Made by a program: the position numbers and the translations under genes. Below, piece after piece: positions 1 through 8,703 of a DNA stretch of 64,000 bases. The DNA comes from Bacteroidota bacterium (GTDB taxonomy: Bacteria > Bacteroidota > Bacteroidia > B-17B0 > Aurantibacillaceae), in NCBI GenBank assembly GCA_020162035.1, contig JAIUNM010000004.1, positions 1 through 64,000 of the forward strand, in the 5' to 3' direction. A model generated the notes under the pieces. That model searched no databases. It saw only the letters and a program-made list of their open reading frames with translations, and had not been told where the DNA came from. The stretch's first letter is position 1; each line of letters opens with the position of its first letter.

Positions 1-129
1 GGGGGGTAATTGATGTTTTTGTTTGTTTCATTGTATAAATGCTTTTAATGAAATTGTATAACGAATTTAGTGAAAATAAATTAAGATGCAAAATCTTTAA
101 ACTGTTTTTTTGAGCGACAATAAAATTAT

Positions 130-834
130 TTATTTTCTTTCTTCATATAATTTTTTGCGATGCACCCATTTATAGCGAGGTTTTATAAACGTTCTTTTTC
201 CGTTTTTTTGTATTTTAAAAATTAAACTTAACGAATGCTGTAAATAATTTTGAGATGTTTTTATAAAGTTTGTAGGACTAAGACCAAATTTTGCAATACT
301 TTGTATGTTAATTCCTATAACATGTGTTAACCAAATGTTTGTACCCAATCCTAAATTTAAATTACCACCAATAGGTAAAGATCTTACAGTTCTTAATGTG
401 CCACCTAATCCATAAATAACATAGGGGTCAAAGCGTCTTAGTTTTTTAAATCTGTTTTTTATATTTACGTCTAATGATAAAAATAAACCTGCTTTACCAG
501 TGGCGTTGTTTATTATTTTAAAACTTTTATAGGTTGTAAAATTTAAAGCACCTTCTATACTAAAATTATCGTTTAACGACCTTTCGGCAGTTATGCGTGT
601 TGGATAAGGTTTAACATTCCACCTTGGTAAAACACCAAACAAGTGTTTAAATGGGCTGCCATCATCATCAACTACATTTCCTCCAATACCAAATATCCAA
701 AAATGATTTGATTTTGTTTTTTTACTGTTACTATAGTTAGAAGATTTTGTTTTTTGAGCGAGTAAATTATTGTTGTAAACTACAAATAGTAAAATAAGTA
801 TAAATTGTATTGATATTTTTAAATAATACTTCAC
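130..834 (-). CDS. Hypothetical outer-membrane beta-barrel-like protein
   Basis: A 234-residue protein of unknown function. Residues 1-26 form a typical Sec signal peptide: a lysine near the start, a long hydrophobic core, and cleavage after LLA before a Gln. The mature part has short alternating polar and hydrophobic stretches with many Gly and aromatic residues (for example YVIYGLGGT), as in Bacteroidota outer-membrane beta-barrels. The C-terminus is basic and does not end in the aromatic residue common in such barrels, so the barrel assignment is an inference. It is separated by 85 bp from queD upstream and may be expressed separately. Confidence 0.6.
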   Translation of the reverse strand: MKYYLKISIQFILILLFVVYNNNLLAQKTKSSNYSNSKKTKSNHFWIFGIGGNVVDDDGSPFKHLFGVLPRWNVKPYPTRITAERSLNDNFSIEGALNFTTYKSFKIINNATGKAGLFLSLDVNIKNRFKKLRRFDPYVIYGLGGTLRTVRSLPIGGNLNLGLGTNIWLTHVIGINIQSIAKFGLSPTNFIKTSQNYLQHSLSLIFKIQKNGKRTFIKPRYKWVHRKKLYEERK

Positions 835-919
835 TCTATTTATACAAATTCAACGTTTTTGGGCTGATAAATGTACAAAAATGATTTATTATCTCACTAT
901 TTGATTTTTTACCTCAAAA

Positions 920-1381
920 TTAGATATTATTATCTTCTTCAAACCACTCGGCATAAGAAGTTGGCGTTTCGTATAACTTAATGCACTTAATACTTATGTT
1001 AGTTGGAAATTTATTTTTTAAACGGTTTAAAAAATCTAAAACTAAGTTTTCGCAACTTGGTTGAAATGGTAAAAAATTTATTTTTTCAAATGTGGCTTTA
1101 AGTTCAGTTAAATTATGATGAGGGGATAAAGAATTTAAAACTAAAGAATGATCAAACTCATCAATAATTGTTGTTTTAACAATTGATTTAAAGTCTGTAA
1201 AATCAATAACCATTCCATTTTTAGGATTATTTAAATCGTTAATTACCTTACCTTTTAAAGTAATATACAAAGTATATGTGTGCCCATGTATATTTTTACA
1301 TGGTCCATCGTAACCATATAAGGCATGTGCCATATCAAAAGTAAATTTTTTTGTTACTCTAATAAATTGATTTGTGTTCAT
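920..1381 (-). CDS. queD: 6-carboxy-5,6,7,8-tetrahydropterin synthase (QueD/PTPS family)
   Basis: A 153-residue T-fold enzyme. QueD converts 7,8-dihydroneopterin triphosphate to 6-carboxytetrahydropterin, the first committed step to queuosine and other 7-deazapurines. The C-x3-HGH signature is present (Cys28, His32, His34), and with His19 it supplies the zinc ligands and the catalytic Cys. The C-terminal Glu in the LYETPTSYAEW stretch matches the family's substrate-binding Glu. C-x3-HGH favours QueD over eukaryote-type PTPS. Its ATG shares one base with the stop of the ferredoxin gene (TAATG), so the two are probably translationally coupled. A PTPS role in another pterin pathway is possible but less likely. 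Confidence 0.88.
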   Translation of the reverse strand: MNTNQFIRVTKKFTFDMAHALYGYDGPCKNIHGHTYTLYITLKGKVINDLNNPKNGMVIDFTDFKSIVKTTIIDEFDHSLVLNSLSPHHNLTELKATFEKINFLPFQPSCENLVLDFLNRLKNKFPTNISIKCIKLYETPTSYAEWFEEDNNI

Positions 1382-1608
1382 TAATATTTTTGAATTTTAA
1401 TAATATTTACCGGGCAGTTTTTAGCAGCCATTACGTTATCATTATACTCATGATCATTTACAACAACTGAATAAAATCCTTTTTTGTTTATACCACCAAC
1501 CAATGTACATTTTCCATCTTTAGTAGAAATGCGCCATCTATAAGCTGCGGCTTCTACACAAGCGTTACAACCTATGCATTTATCGCGTTGTTGTATTAGT
1601 TTAACCAT
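1381..1608 (-). CDS. Small single-cluster 4Fe-4S ferredoxin
   Basis: A 75-residue ferredoxin. Cys11, Cys14 and Cys17 form CxxCxxC and Cys65 lies in an NCPV motif, giving four ligands for one [4Fe-4S] cluster. The second half lacks a second CxxCxxC set, so this is a one-cluster protein rather than the 2[4Fe-4S] type. It overlaps the U32-family gene upstream by 8 bp and queD downstream by 1 bp, so all three are almost certainly cotranscribed. I infer that it donates electrons to, or maintains the Fe-S centre of, the U32 protein. The true partner is not visible from sequence. Confidence 0.85.
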   Translation of the reverse strand: MVKLIQQRDKCIGCNACVEAAAYRWRISTKDGKCTLVGGINKKGFYSVVVNDHEYNDNVMAAKNCPVNIIKIQKY

Positions 1609-2860
1609 TTGTGTAATTAGTTTCAGGTATAAGTTTATACAGTTTGTCTGATGGTCTTATTTTTTCGTTTAAAGCAAAAGTAAAAATTTCGCCTCTATTT
1701 ACTTTACTAACAGAAATTCCATCTACCCTTAATTCTTCAATAATTTTATGTGTGTAACCAGTGGTTGGGCCTGTTATAATTATTTCATCGTTAACGGTTA
1801 AATTATGAGCTTCGCACAAAAACTCGCCTACTTTAGCTTGCTCAAAGTACTTTAAACCTTTTGCAATGTATTCTTTTCGCTTTGTAGATTTTGAGCCATT
1901 TTCATTACTCCATTCTCCCATTTTTTTTCCTAAATAGTACCCATCCCAAAATCCGCGATTAAACACAGTTGCTAGCTCTTTTTTCCAATTTTGAATTTTA
2001 TCATTAGTGTAAGTATTATTTAAATAACTTTGTATAGCTTCGTTATAACATTTAACTGTTGTGTAAACATAATCTACAGCTCTACCCCTACCTTCTATTT
2101 TTAAAACGCTAACACCTGAATTTAAAATTTTATCTAAAAAATCTATTGTACATAAGTCTTTAGCCGACATAATAAATTCATTATCCACTTCAAACTCAAC
2201 TCCATCTTCTTTATCGGTTACAATGTAACTGTGCCTGCAATTTTGAATACAAGCGCCCCTATTGGCTGATGCATAATTTGTATGTAAACTTAAATAACAT
2301 TTACCCGAAATTGCCATACACAAAGCACCATGAGCAAAGATTTCAAGTTCTATTAGTTTGCCTGATGGACCTGTTATGTTGCGTCTTTTAATTTCTTTAG
2401 AAATATCTTCTACTTGTTTTAGTGTTAATTCTCGTGCTAAAACTACAACATCTGCAAAACTAGAATAGAACTCAACCGTATCAATATTTGAAACATTTGC
2501 TTGTGTAGAAATATGAATTTTCATGCCAATTTTTTTAGCATAATTCATAACTGCATGGTCTGAAGCAATAATTGCATTAACACCGCTTTTTTTAGCAGCA
2601 TCAACAATTTTTTTCATTAAAGTAATATCATGGTCATATAAAATGGTATTAAGTGTTAAATAAGTTTTTATATTATTTTCTTTCCCAATTTCTGCAATTT
2701 TAATTAAATCATTTATAGTAAAATTATTGCTTGATCGGGCACGCATATTTAGTTGCTCAATACCAAAATAAACAGAATTACACCCAGCTTTTATTGCAGC
2801 CATTAATGACTCATAAGAACCAGCCGGGGCCATTAATTCTATTGATTTATTTTTAACCAT
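1601..2860 (-). CDS. Peptidase U32 family protein, TrhP/YegQ-like
   Basis: A 419-residue member of the U32 family. The N-terminus ELMAPAGSYESLMAAIKAG is the family's barrel start. The signature block at residues 171-210 contains AHGALCMAISGKC and ANRGACIQNCR, with conserved Cys181, Cys188, Cys204 and Cys208 that probably bind an Fe-S cluster. Despite the name, characterised bacterial members (TrhP/YegQ, RlhA, UbiU/V) take part in RNA or quinone hydroxylation rather than proteolysis. TrhP makes 5-hydroxyuridine at tRNA position 34. The overlapping ferredoxin and the queuosine gene queD fit a tRNA wobble-base role. Which U32 subfamily it belongs to is an inference. Confidence 0.8.
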   Translation of the reverse strand: MVKNKSIELMAPAGSYESLMAAIKAGCNSVYFGIEQLNMRARSSNNFTINDLIKIAEIGKENNIKTYLTLNTILYDHDITLMKKIVDAAKKSGVNAIIASDHAVMNYAKKIGMKIHISTQANVSNIDTVEFYSSFADVVVLARELTLKQVEDISKEIKRRNITGPSGKLIELEIFAHGALCMAISGKCYLSLHTNYASANRGACIQNCRHSYIVTDKEDGVEFEVDNEFIMSAKDLCTIDFLDKILNSGVSVLKIEGRGRAVDYVYTTVKCYNEAIQSYLNNTYTNDKIQNWKKELATVFNRGFWDGYYLGKKMGEWSNENGSKSTKRKEYIAKGLKYFEQAKVGEFLCEAHNLTVNDEIIITGPTTGYTHKIIEELRVDGISVSKVNRGEIFTFALNEKIRPSDKLYKLIPETNYTNG

Positions 2861-2916
2861 TAATTTGTTTTTTTGTAAACATTGAAAGAGATAAAATATT
2901 TAAATTGAAATAATAA

Positions 2917-3297
2917 TTAATTATTAGCATTTAAATAGTCAATTTTAGAATTAAAAATACTTGCCATTAATTCGCCTCTATATTTAGCCTCATCAGCAAT
3001 TGGTCCAGAAAACAAATCGTTAACTGTATTATGGAATATTTGAACCCATAAATTAAAATGAGTTACATCTACAGGCATATTTGCGTGAGGTGGAAATGGT
3101 GAACCATTGTAGGTATGTTCATTTAAAAGAATTGTTTGCCAAAATCTATACATTTTTTCTAAATGCTGAGGCCATCTATCTTGAATACGTTCGTTAAAAA
3201 TAGGACCTAAAAGTTTGTCTAATTTAATTCTGTCGTAAAATGTATTAACCATTAATTTAATATCATCAATGCTGCTTATATCTTTCTTGTTTATCAT
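2917..3297 (-). CDS. Group III (P-type) truncated haemoglobin
   Basis: A 126-residue truncated globin. From memory of the Campylobacter Ctb sequence, the haem-pocket residues align: Tyr21 as B10, His45 in WPQH as E7, His71 in FPPHANMPV as the proximal F8 ligand, and Trp84 in HFNLW as G8. The GPIFNERI motif after helix B is also typical of group III. These globins bind O2 or NO with high affinity in the cytoplasm and are often linked to micro-oxic or nitrosative stress. The gene sits between hpd (48 bp upstream) and the U32 gene (56 bp downstream) on the same strand, possibly as part of one transcript. Confidence 0.9.
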   Translation of the reverse strand: MINKKDISSIDDIKLMVNTFYDRIKLDKLLGPIFNERIQDRWPQHLEKMYRFWQTILLNEHTYNGSPFPPHANMPVDVTHFNLWVQIFHNTVNDLFSGPIADEAKYRGELMASIFNSKIDYLNANN

Positions 3298-3345
3298 AAA
3301 TTAAATAAATACAAAGTTCATATAATAATTAAATAAATAAACTAT

Positions 3346-4503
3346 TTATAATGTTCCTCTTTTTGCTTGTTCTGCTTCAATTGATTCAAATAATGCTTGA
3401 AAATTTCCTTTCCCAAAAGACATTGCGCCTTTTCTTTGAATAATTTCAAAAAATAAAGTTGGTCTATCTTCAACTGGTTTTGTAAAAATTTGTAGCAAGT
3501 ATCCTTCTTCATCTCTATCAACCATTATGCCCCATTTTTTTAAGGTTTCTAAATCTTCTTCTATAATCCCTACTCTATCTTTAACTGTATCGTAGTATGT
3601 TCCGGGCACATATAAAAACTCTACACCTCTTTTTCTCATTTCAGAAACTGTAAAAACTATATCATCGGTAGCAACAGCAATATGATGGCAACCTGGGCCA
3701 TAATAAAAATCTAAATATTCTTCAACTTGAGATTTCTTTTTGCCATGCGCTGGTTCGTTAATTGGGAATTTAATTCTTCCATTCCCATTCGTCATTACCT
3801 TGCTCATTAATGCTGTATATTCAGTTGAAATATCTTTATCATCAAACGTTACAAGATTTGCGAAGCCCATAACAGTTTCGTAAAAAGAAGACCATTTATT
3901 CATAGCTCCTAACTCTACATTTCCAACCATATGGTCGATATATTTTAACCCAGTTGTTGATGGTTTATACTCTGTATTTAATTTTATATAACCAGGCATA
4001 AAAACACCGTTATAATTTTTTCGTTCTACAAAAACATGCACGGTTTCGCCATAGGTATGAATTCCAGATTTTACAATTTCACCATTTTCATCTTTAATAA
4101 CTGTAGGTTCTAAGTAAGATTTAGCACCTCTTTTAATTGTTTCTTCATAAGCTTTACGTGCATCATCAACCCACAAAGCAATTACTTTAACACCATCGCC
4201 ATGTTTACGAATATGATTTGATATTTCGCTATCAGGATTAAATGGAGAGGTTAACACAAGCCTAATTTTATCTTGAACTAAAACATAAGATACTTTATCT
4301 CTTGATCCAGTTTCTAACCCTGCATAAGCTAACTCTTGAAAACCAAAAGCTGTTTTATAAAAATGTGCGGCTTGTTTTGCATTACCAACATAAAGTTCAA
4401 CATAATCTGTACCGTTAATTGGTAAAAAATCTTGTGCTTTAGCAAAAACTTTTTCGCCTGAATAATTAAAGTTTTTAACCTTTGATAAATCTGTATTTGA
4501 CAT
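3346..4503 (-). CDS. hpd: 4-hydroxyphenylpyruvate dioxygenase
   Basis: A 385-residue two-domain vicinal-oxygen-chelate enzyme. It converts 4-hydroxyphenylpyruvate and O2 to homogentisate in tyrosine degradation. The iron facial triad is visible: His191 (YIDHMVGN), His274 (GCHHIAVAT) and Glu353 (LFFEIIQRKG). The C-terminal stretch rich in Phe, Gly and Lys (GAMSFGKGNFQALFESIE) is the usual gate helix. Full length for the family. It lies 33 bp downstream of homogentisate dioxygenase on the same strand, so consecutive steps are encoded together. The later enzymes, maleylacetoacetate isomerase and fumarylacetoacetase, are not in the window. Confidence 0.96.
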   Translation of the reverse strand: MSNTDLSKVKNFNYSGEKVFAKAQDFLPINGTDYVELYVGNAKQAAHFYKTAFGFQELAYAGLETGSRDKVSYVLVQDKIRLVLTSPFNPDSEISNHIRKHGDGVKVIALWVDDARKAYEETIKRGAKSYLEPTVIKDENGEIVKSGIHTYGETVHVFVERKNYNGVFMPGYIKLNTEYKPSTTGLKYIDHMVGNVELGAMNKWSSFYETVMGFANLVTFDDKDISTEYTALMSKVMTNGNGRIKFPINEPAHGKKKSQVEEYLDFYYGPGCHHIAVATDDIVFTVSEMRKRGVEFLYVPGTYYDTVKDRVGIIEEDLETLKKWGIMVDRDEEGYLLQIFTKPVEDRPTLFFEIIQRKGAMSFGKGNFQALFESIEAEQAKRGTL

Positions 4504-4536
4504 AATTATTTTTATTTAAATATTTAAAACTTACTA

Positions 4537-5697
4537 TTATTTAACTAGCCATGATTTATAATAATCTTTAACCTCATATTTTAAGGCATCGGTTGTAATT
4601 TTTAAAGGATTAAATGGGTCAATCATTACAGCTAACTCTTTTGTTTCTTTTTGTCCTATACTTCGTTCAATTGCTCCTGGGTGTGGCCCGTGCGGTACAC
4701 CAGCAGGATGAATAGTAAATTGCCCTGCTTTAATATTGTTTCTGCTCATAAAATCGCCATCAACATAATATAATATTTCTTCAGAGTCAATGTTACTATG
4801 GTGATAAGGGGCAGGAATAGCCTCTGGATGATAATCGTACATACGAGGTACAAATGAACATATTACAAAATTTGTGCCTTCAAATTGTTGATGAATTGGA
4901 GGTGGCATATGTATTCTACCAGTAATTGGTTCAAAATCAAAAATAGAAAATGCATAAGGGTAAACATATCCATCCCATCCTATTAAATCAAAAGGGTGTG
5001 TTGCATATGTATAAGGGTATAACAAGCCTCGTTTTTTAACCATTATTTTAAAATCGCCTTTTTCATTTCGGGTTTCGAAACTGTGAGGTAATTTAAAATC
5101 GCGTTCGCAAAACGGAGAATGTTCTAACATTTGCCCAAATTCATTTCTATAACGTTTTGGTGTTCTAATAGGGCTATTAGACTCTATAAATAAAATTTTA
5201 TTTTCGTTTGTATCAAATTCTAATTTATAAACTGTACCTCTTGGAATAATTACATAATCACCATATTCAAAATCAATTGTACCATAAGCAGTTTTACATC
5301 TACCGCTTCCTTTATGTATAAACAACATTTCGTCTGAATCTCCATTTTTAAAAAAATAAGAATCCATAGATTTTGAAGGTGTTGCAATACCAATTTGCAT
5401 ATCGTTATTAAAGAAAAAAACTTTACGACTCTCGATATAATCTTCAATAGGCTCAACTTCAAATCCCATAAAACTTAAAGCAATTAAATTTTCATCTATC
5501 CCTACTGTTGGCCTTATATTTATTGGTTGTCCCACATCTTTTACTAAAGTTGGTAAATTAACATGGTATAAAAGAGATGAGTTACCAGAAAATCCTTCTG
5601 TTCCAAATAATTCTTCGTGATATAATTCACCTTTTTCTGAACGAAAAACAATGTGGCGTTTACGAGGTATTTTTCCGTGTTTTTGATAAATTGACAT
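4537..5697 (-). CDS. hmgA: Homogentisate 1,2-dioxygenase
   Basis: A 386-residue cupin-fold iron dioxygenase. It opens the homogentisate ring to maleylacetoacetate, the step after HPPD. The C-terminal cupin carries the family's His/Glu iron-binding region (PYHHSNIDSEEILYYVDGDF) and the following HPAGVPHGPHPG motif. The N-terminal cupin (HKGSGRCKTAYGTIDFEYGDY) is also present. It is somewhat shorter than the human enzyme, as is common for this bacterial subtype. It is the first gene of the hmgA-hpd pair and probably carries the promoter in the 182-bp AT-rich gap upstream (5698-5879). Confidence 0.94.
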   Translation of the reverse strand: MSIYQKHGKIPRKRHIVFRSEKGELYHEELFGTEGFSGNSSLLYHVNLPTLVKDVGQPINIRPTVGIDENLIALSFMGFEVEPIEDYIESRKVFFFNNDMQIGIATPSKSMDSYFFKNGDSDEMLFIHKGSGRCKTAYGTIDFEYGDYVIIPRGTVYKLEFDTNENKILFIESNSPIRTPKRYRNEFGQMLEHSPFCERDFKLPHSFETRNEKGDFKIMVKKRGLLYPYTYATHPFDLIGWDGYVYPYAFSIFDFEPITGRIHMPPPIHQQFEGTNFVICSFVPRMYDYHPEAIPAPYHHSNIDSEEILYYVDGDFMSRNNIKAGQFTIHPAGVPHGPHPGAIERSIGQKETKELAVMIDPFNPLKITTDALKYEVKDYYKSWLVK

Positions 5698-5879
5698 AGT
5701 AAATATTTTTAGTTTATTAAATGAGTTCTGATTTAATAAAACCCAAATTAACTTAGCACTAAATTATTTTAAGAACAATTATTTTAACTGACAATTATCA
5801 ATTATCAATATGATTTTAAACATAAATAAACACTTTAAAATATAAACAGAAATTTTTTAAAGTAGATTAAATTTAATTA

Positions 5880-6080
5880 TTAGTTTTTTTTATTACAATT
5901 ATTGTTACAACACTCTTTAGATGATGTACCAAAGCCAAAAAGTCCAATTAAAATTAAAGCAATACCGATTAAAGAGGTTAAATAATCTAACTTTAAAACA
6001 CTAAAAATAAATATTACAACACCAATTACGGTGTTTAAAATTCTTAAAGTACTCCAATTAGATTTTAAATTAATGTGCAT
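5880..6080 (-). CDS. Small DUF2892-like inner-membrane protein
   Basis: A 66-residue protein with two predicted membrane helices (about residues 14-30 and 33-50) and a short C-terminal tail rich in Cys and Asn (SKECCNNNCNKKN). Architecture and length resemble the DUF2892/YgaP membrane anchor, which in other bacteria is fused to or sits next to a rhodanese. Here its ATG lies one base after the stop of the rhodanese gene, so the two look like a split YgaP-type pair. The CC and C residues in the tail could bind metal or receive sulfur, but that is speculation. Confidence 0.72.
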   Translation of the reverse strand: MHINLKSNWSTLRILNTVIGVVIFIFSVLKLDYLTSLIGIALILIGLFGFGTSSKECCNNNCNKKN

Positions 6081-6081
6081 G

Positions 6082-6396
6082 TTAATTTATTTTCTTTTCT
6101 AAAGATAACCAACTTCCGCCATTATAAATATTTTTAAACCCTTTAGATTTTAATAACATTTTAGCATTAGCACTTCTAATTCCTGATGCGCAAACTAAAA
6201 TAATTGGTTTAGTTGTTTTTAATTTTGATATGTTATTTATTAATAAATTTAAAGGAACGTTTATTGCATCTTTATTATGCCCTTGTATAAATTCATCTTT
6301 TGTTCTAACATCAATTATTATTGCCCCTTCGTTTATTAATGTTTTATAATTTACCGCAGGAGATATTTTTAATAATTTTTTTAGTTTTGTAAACAT
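6082..6396 (-). CDS. Single-domain rhodanese-like sulfurtransferase
   Basis: A 104-residue rhodanese domain. The active-site loop is Cys69 in VCASGIRS, and the N-terminal IIDVRTKDEFIQGH motif is typical. It would carry persulfide sulfur between donors and acceptors in the cytoplasm or at the membrane face. It is 12 bp downstream of the Usp gene and one base upstream of a small membrane protein that could anchor it. The cluster usp - rhodanese - membrane protein points to a redox or sulfur-stress role. The exact substrate is unknown. Confidence 0.85.
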   Translation of the reverse strand: MFTKLKKLLKISPAVNYKTLINEGAIIIDVRTKDEFIQGHNKDAINVPLNLLINNISKLKTTKPIILVCASGIRSANAKMLLKSKGFKNIYNGGSWLSLEKKIN

Positions 6397-6408
6397 AACA
6401 AATAAACA

Positions 6409-7239
6409 TTAAGAATTTAAAGGCAAACAAAGTAAAGGAGAATTACAATGAAAAGCTAATTTTTTTGTATTACTTTCATGATACCACTCGTAAAAAAAGT
6501 GATGTTTTTCGGGCGAAGTTATTAATAAATCAATTCCCTTTTGGTTTACTGTATTAATAAGACCTTGAGCCACATCTTTGTTTGAAGTATATACAATTTT
6601 TGGGTGTGATTGCTGTAAATAATCTTTAATAAAATTTTCATGGTGTATTACGTCAACATTGTACATATCGTTATTAGTAATAACATTTATTAATAAAAAC
6701 TGTGCGTCAAAAATATTTGCAAAATATTTTAAGTAAATTAAATTATTTGAATTGCTAAAATCTTTATTAAAATTTGCGGCATAACCAATTTTAAAAAACT
6801 TATGAAAATTACAATTTTTAGGCACAATTAATACAGGCACATTTACAATTCTTGCTAAAGAAGTGGCAGTACTTCCAATAAAATACTCGTACAGCCCATT
6901 AATATCCGGATTAATACCAAGTATTATTAAATCGTATTTATTTTTGTTTAATTCATCACAAATAACATCTTCGCCTGTACCTTGCTTAACAATTGTATTT
7001 ATATTAATTTGTGGTGCCGTTTTAAGTAAATCTTCTTTAACTTTTTGCAACTCATTAATTGCTGTTTTTTCAAAATCTTCAGTTTCAAATATTGCTCCAG
7101 CTTCGGCATATGGTATTGGCATTGAATACGCATTAATTAATACTATTTTAGCCGAAAAAAACGACGCAAATTTAACTGCGTATTTAGCAGCGTTTAAAGA
7201 AGATTCTGAAAAATCAACTCCAACCAGTATTTTTTCCAT
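6409..7239 (-). CDS. Tandem-domain universal stress protein (UspA family)
   Basis: A 276-residue protein with two Usp domains (about 1-145 and 150-276). The first domain is well conserved: KILVGVDFSESSLNAAKYAV at the start, and GINPDINGLYEYFIGST followed by VNVPVLIVPK, which resembles the ATP-binding loop. The second is more divergent and lacks a clear nucleotide loop, a common pattern in tandem Usps. Cytoplasmic. First gene of a three-gene minus-strand group, divergent from the PAS kinase/regulator pair. A perfect FNR/CRP-type palindrome lies in the shared 237-bp intergenic region, about 122 bp upstream of this start. Confidence 0.88.
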   Translation of the reverse strand: MEKILVGVDFSESSLNAAKYAVKFASFFSAKIVLINAYSMPIPYAEAGAIFETEDFEKTAINELQKVKEDLLKTAPQININTIVKQGTGEDVICDELNKNKYDLIILGINPDINGLYEYFIGSTATSLARIVNVPVLIVPKNCNFHKFFKIGYAANFNKDFSNSNNLIYLKYFANIFDAQFLLINVITNNDMYNVDVIHHENFIKDYLQQSHPKIVYTSNKDVAQGLINTVNQKGIDLLITSPEKHHFFYEWYHESNTKKLAFHCNSPLLCLPLNS

Positions 7240-7360
7240 AATTATTATATTTTAAATCAAATTAACAGGTAAAATTTTTATAAAATAATTCTTAATACAT
7301 TCTATATTACAAAATTATAATATGATAAAATGAGGTTAATAACTTATCTTATTATTTTTT

Positions 7361-7374
7361 TTGATTTAAATCAA
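7361..7374. promoter_or_regulatory. Candidate FNR/CRP-type operator
   Basis: TTGATTTAAATCAA is a perfect 14-bp palindrome matching the FNR consensus TTGAT-N4-ATCAA. It lies about 122 bp from the Usp start and 102 bp from the kinase start in the divergent intergenic region. The response regulator encoded next door has a CRP/FNR-type helix-turn-helix, so autoregulation is plausible. In AT-rich DNA a site like this can arise by chance. Confidence 0.6.
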
Positions 7375-7476
7375 TAACTATAAATTATTTGTAATTTAAA
7401 ACATTTAATTACTGATTTATCTAAACCTCAAAACTGACATTTATCATAAAAAATAAACCATTAAATCCATTACTTT

Positions 7477-8703
7477 ATGTTTGATTTGGAATTTCAACAA
7501 CATAGTTTAAACGCACTATTTACGCATACAGCAGAGGGTATAATTTTTACTGACTCTAAAGGCAAAATAATTAGATGCAATCCTAGTTCAGAAAAATTGT
7601 TTGGGTACACCAATGAGCAAATGTTGCAATTAAAAGTTGAAGATTTATTGCCTAAAAAATTAAGGGTGGAACATCAACAACACCGTTCTAATTACAATTC
7701 AAATCCACACTCAAGGCCAATGGGAAAAAACTTAGATTTAATTGCAATTAAATCTGACGGAACAGAATTTCCTGTTGAAATAAGTTTATCATATTTTAAA
7801 AAAGATAATGAACTTTATGCTATTGCTTTTGTTATTGATATTACAGAGCGAAAAAAAATTGAAGAAAAAATTAAATCATTAAACTCAGACCTTGAAAAAA
7901 AGGTTGATGAAAGAACAAAAATATTAAAAGAAGCCTTAAATGAACTAGAGCAATCTAAACAAAAATTAGCATCATCATTACAACATGAAATAGATTTGAA
8001 CGAAATGAAATCTAGATTTGTGTCAATGGCATCGCACGAATTTAGAACACCACTGAGTGCAATTTTATCATCGGCTTCATTAATAAGTAAATACTCAACA
8101 ACCGAAGACGATGAAAAACGTCAAAAACATATTAATAGAATAAAAAGTTCTGTAACAAATTTAACTTTAATACTTAATGATTTTTTATCAGTTGGAAAAT
8201 TAGAAGAAGGCAAAATTTATGCAAATTATAGTGTATTTAACCTGCAAACAATGCATAATGAATGTGTAGCAGAAATTCAAATTTTAAAAAAAGAAAATCA
8301 AAAAATAATTGATTCGTATGAGGGAGAAACTCAGCAAGTGTATTTAGATAAACAAATGATTAAAAACATTTATTTAAATTTATTATCTAATGCCATAAAA
8401 TTTAGCGATAACAACAAAACAATTATTTTAAACACTAAAATTAAAAATAACACTATAGAAATATATGTAAAAGATGAAGGAATTGGTGTTCCTAAAGATG
8501 AACAACCAAAACTTTTTGAAAGATTTTACAGAGGAAAAAACGCTTTTAACATACAAGGCACAGGATTAGGTTTAAACATTATTTCAAAATACGTTGAATT
8601 AATGAATGGCACAATAACTTTTGAAAGTGAATTAAATAAAGGCACAAGTTTTAATATAATTTTACCAAACAAACCAAACAATGAAGACTATTTTATTAAT
8701 TGA
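7477..8703 (+). CDS. Soluble PAS-domain sensor histidine kinase
   Basis: A 408-residue kinase with no membrane segment. A PAS domain spans about residues 10-128, followed by a coiled coil (128-175). HisKA has the phospho-acceptor His187 in SMASHEFRTPLSAI. HATPase_c follows, with an N box (LNLLSNAIKFS), a G1 box (VKDEGIGVP) and a G2 box (GTGLGLNI). PAS residues 77-103 (NPHSRPMGK followed by KSDGTEFPVEISL) resemble the FixL haem-PAS, with His78 at the place of the haem-ligand His. Many non-haem PAS domains look similar, so haem binding is only a possibility. The 3' end overlaps the regulator by 23 bp, so they form one two-component pair. Confidence 0.93.
   Translation: MFDLEFQQHSLNALFTHTAEGIIFTDSKGKIIRCNPSSEKLFGYTNEQMLQLKVEDLLPKKLRVEHQQHRSNYNSNPHSRPMGKNLDLIAIKSDGTEFPVEISLSYFKKDNELYAIAFVIDITERKKIEEKIKSLNSDLEKKVDERTKILKEALNELEQSKQKLASSLQHEIDLNEMKSRFVSMASHEFRTPLSAILSSASLISKYSTTEDDEKRQKHINRIKSSVTNLTLILNDFLSVGKLEEGKIYANYSVFNLQTMHNECVAEIQILKKENQKIIDSYEGETQQVYLDKQMIKNIYLNLLSNAIKFSDNNKTIILNTKIKNNTIEIYVKDEGIGVPKDEQPKLFERFYRGKNAFNIQGTGLGLNIISKYVELMNGTITFESELNKGTSFNIILPNKPNNEDYFIN

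Noticed and set aside
5788..5801. Second FNR-like site (CTGACAATTATCAA) upstream of hmgA
   Set aside because: The left half matches only three of five consensus bases and the region is a run of ATTATCAATT repeats, so chance is a sufficient explanation.
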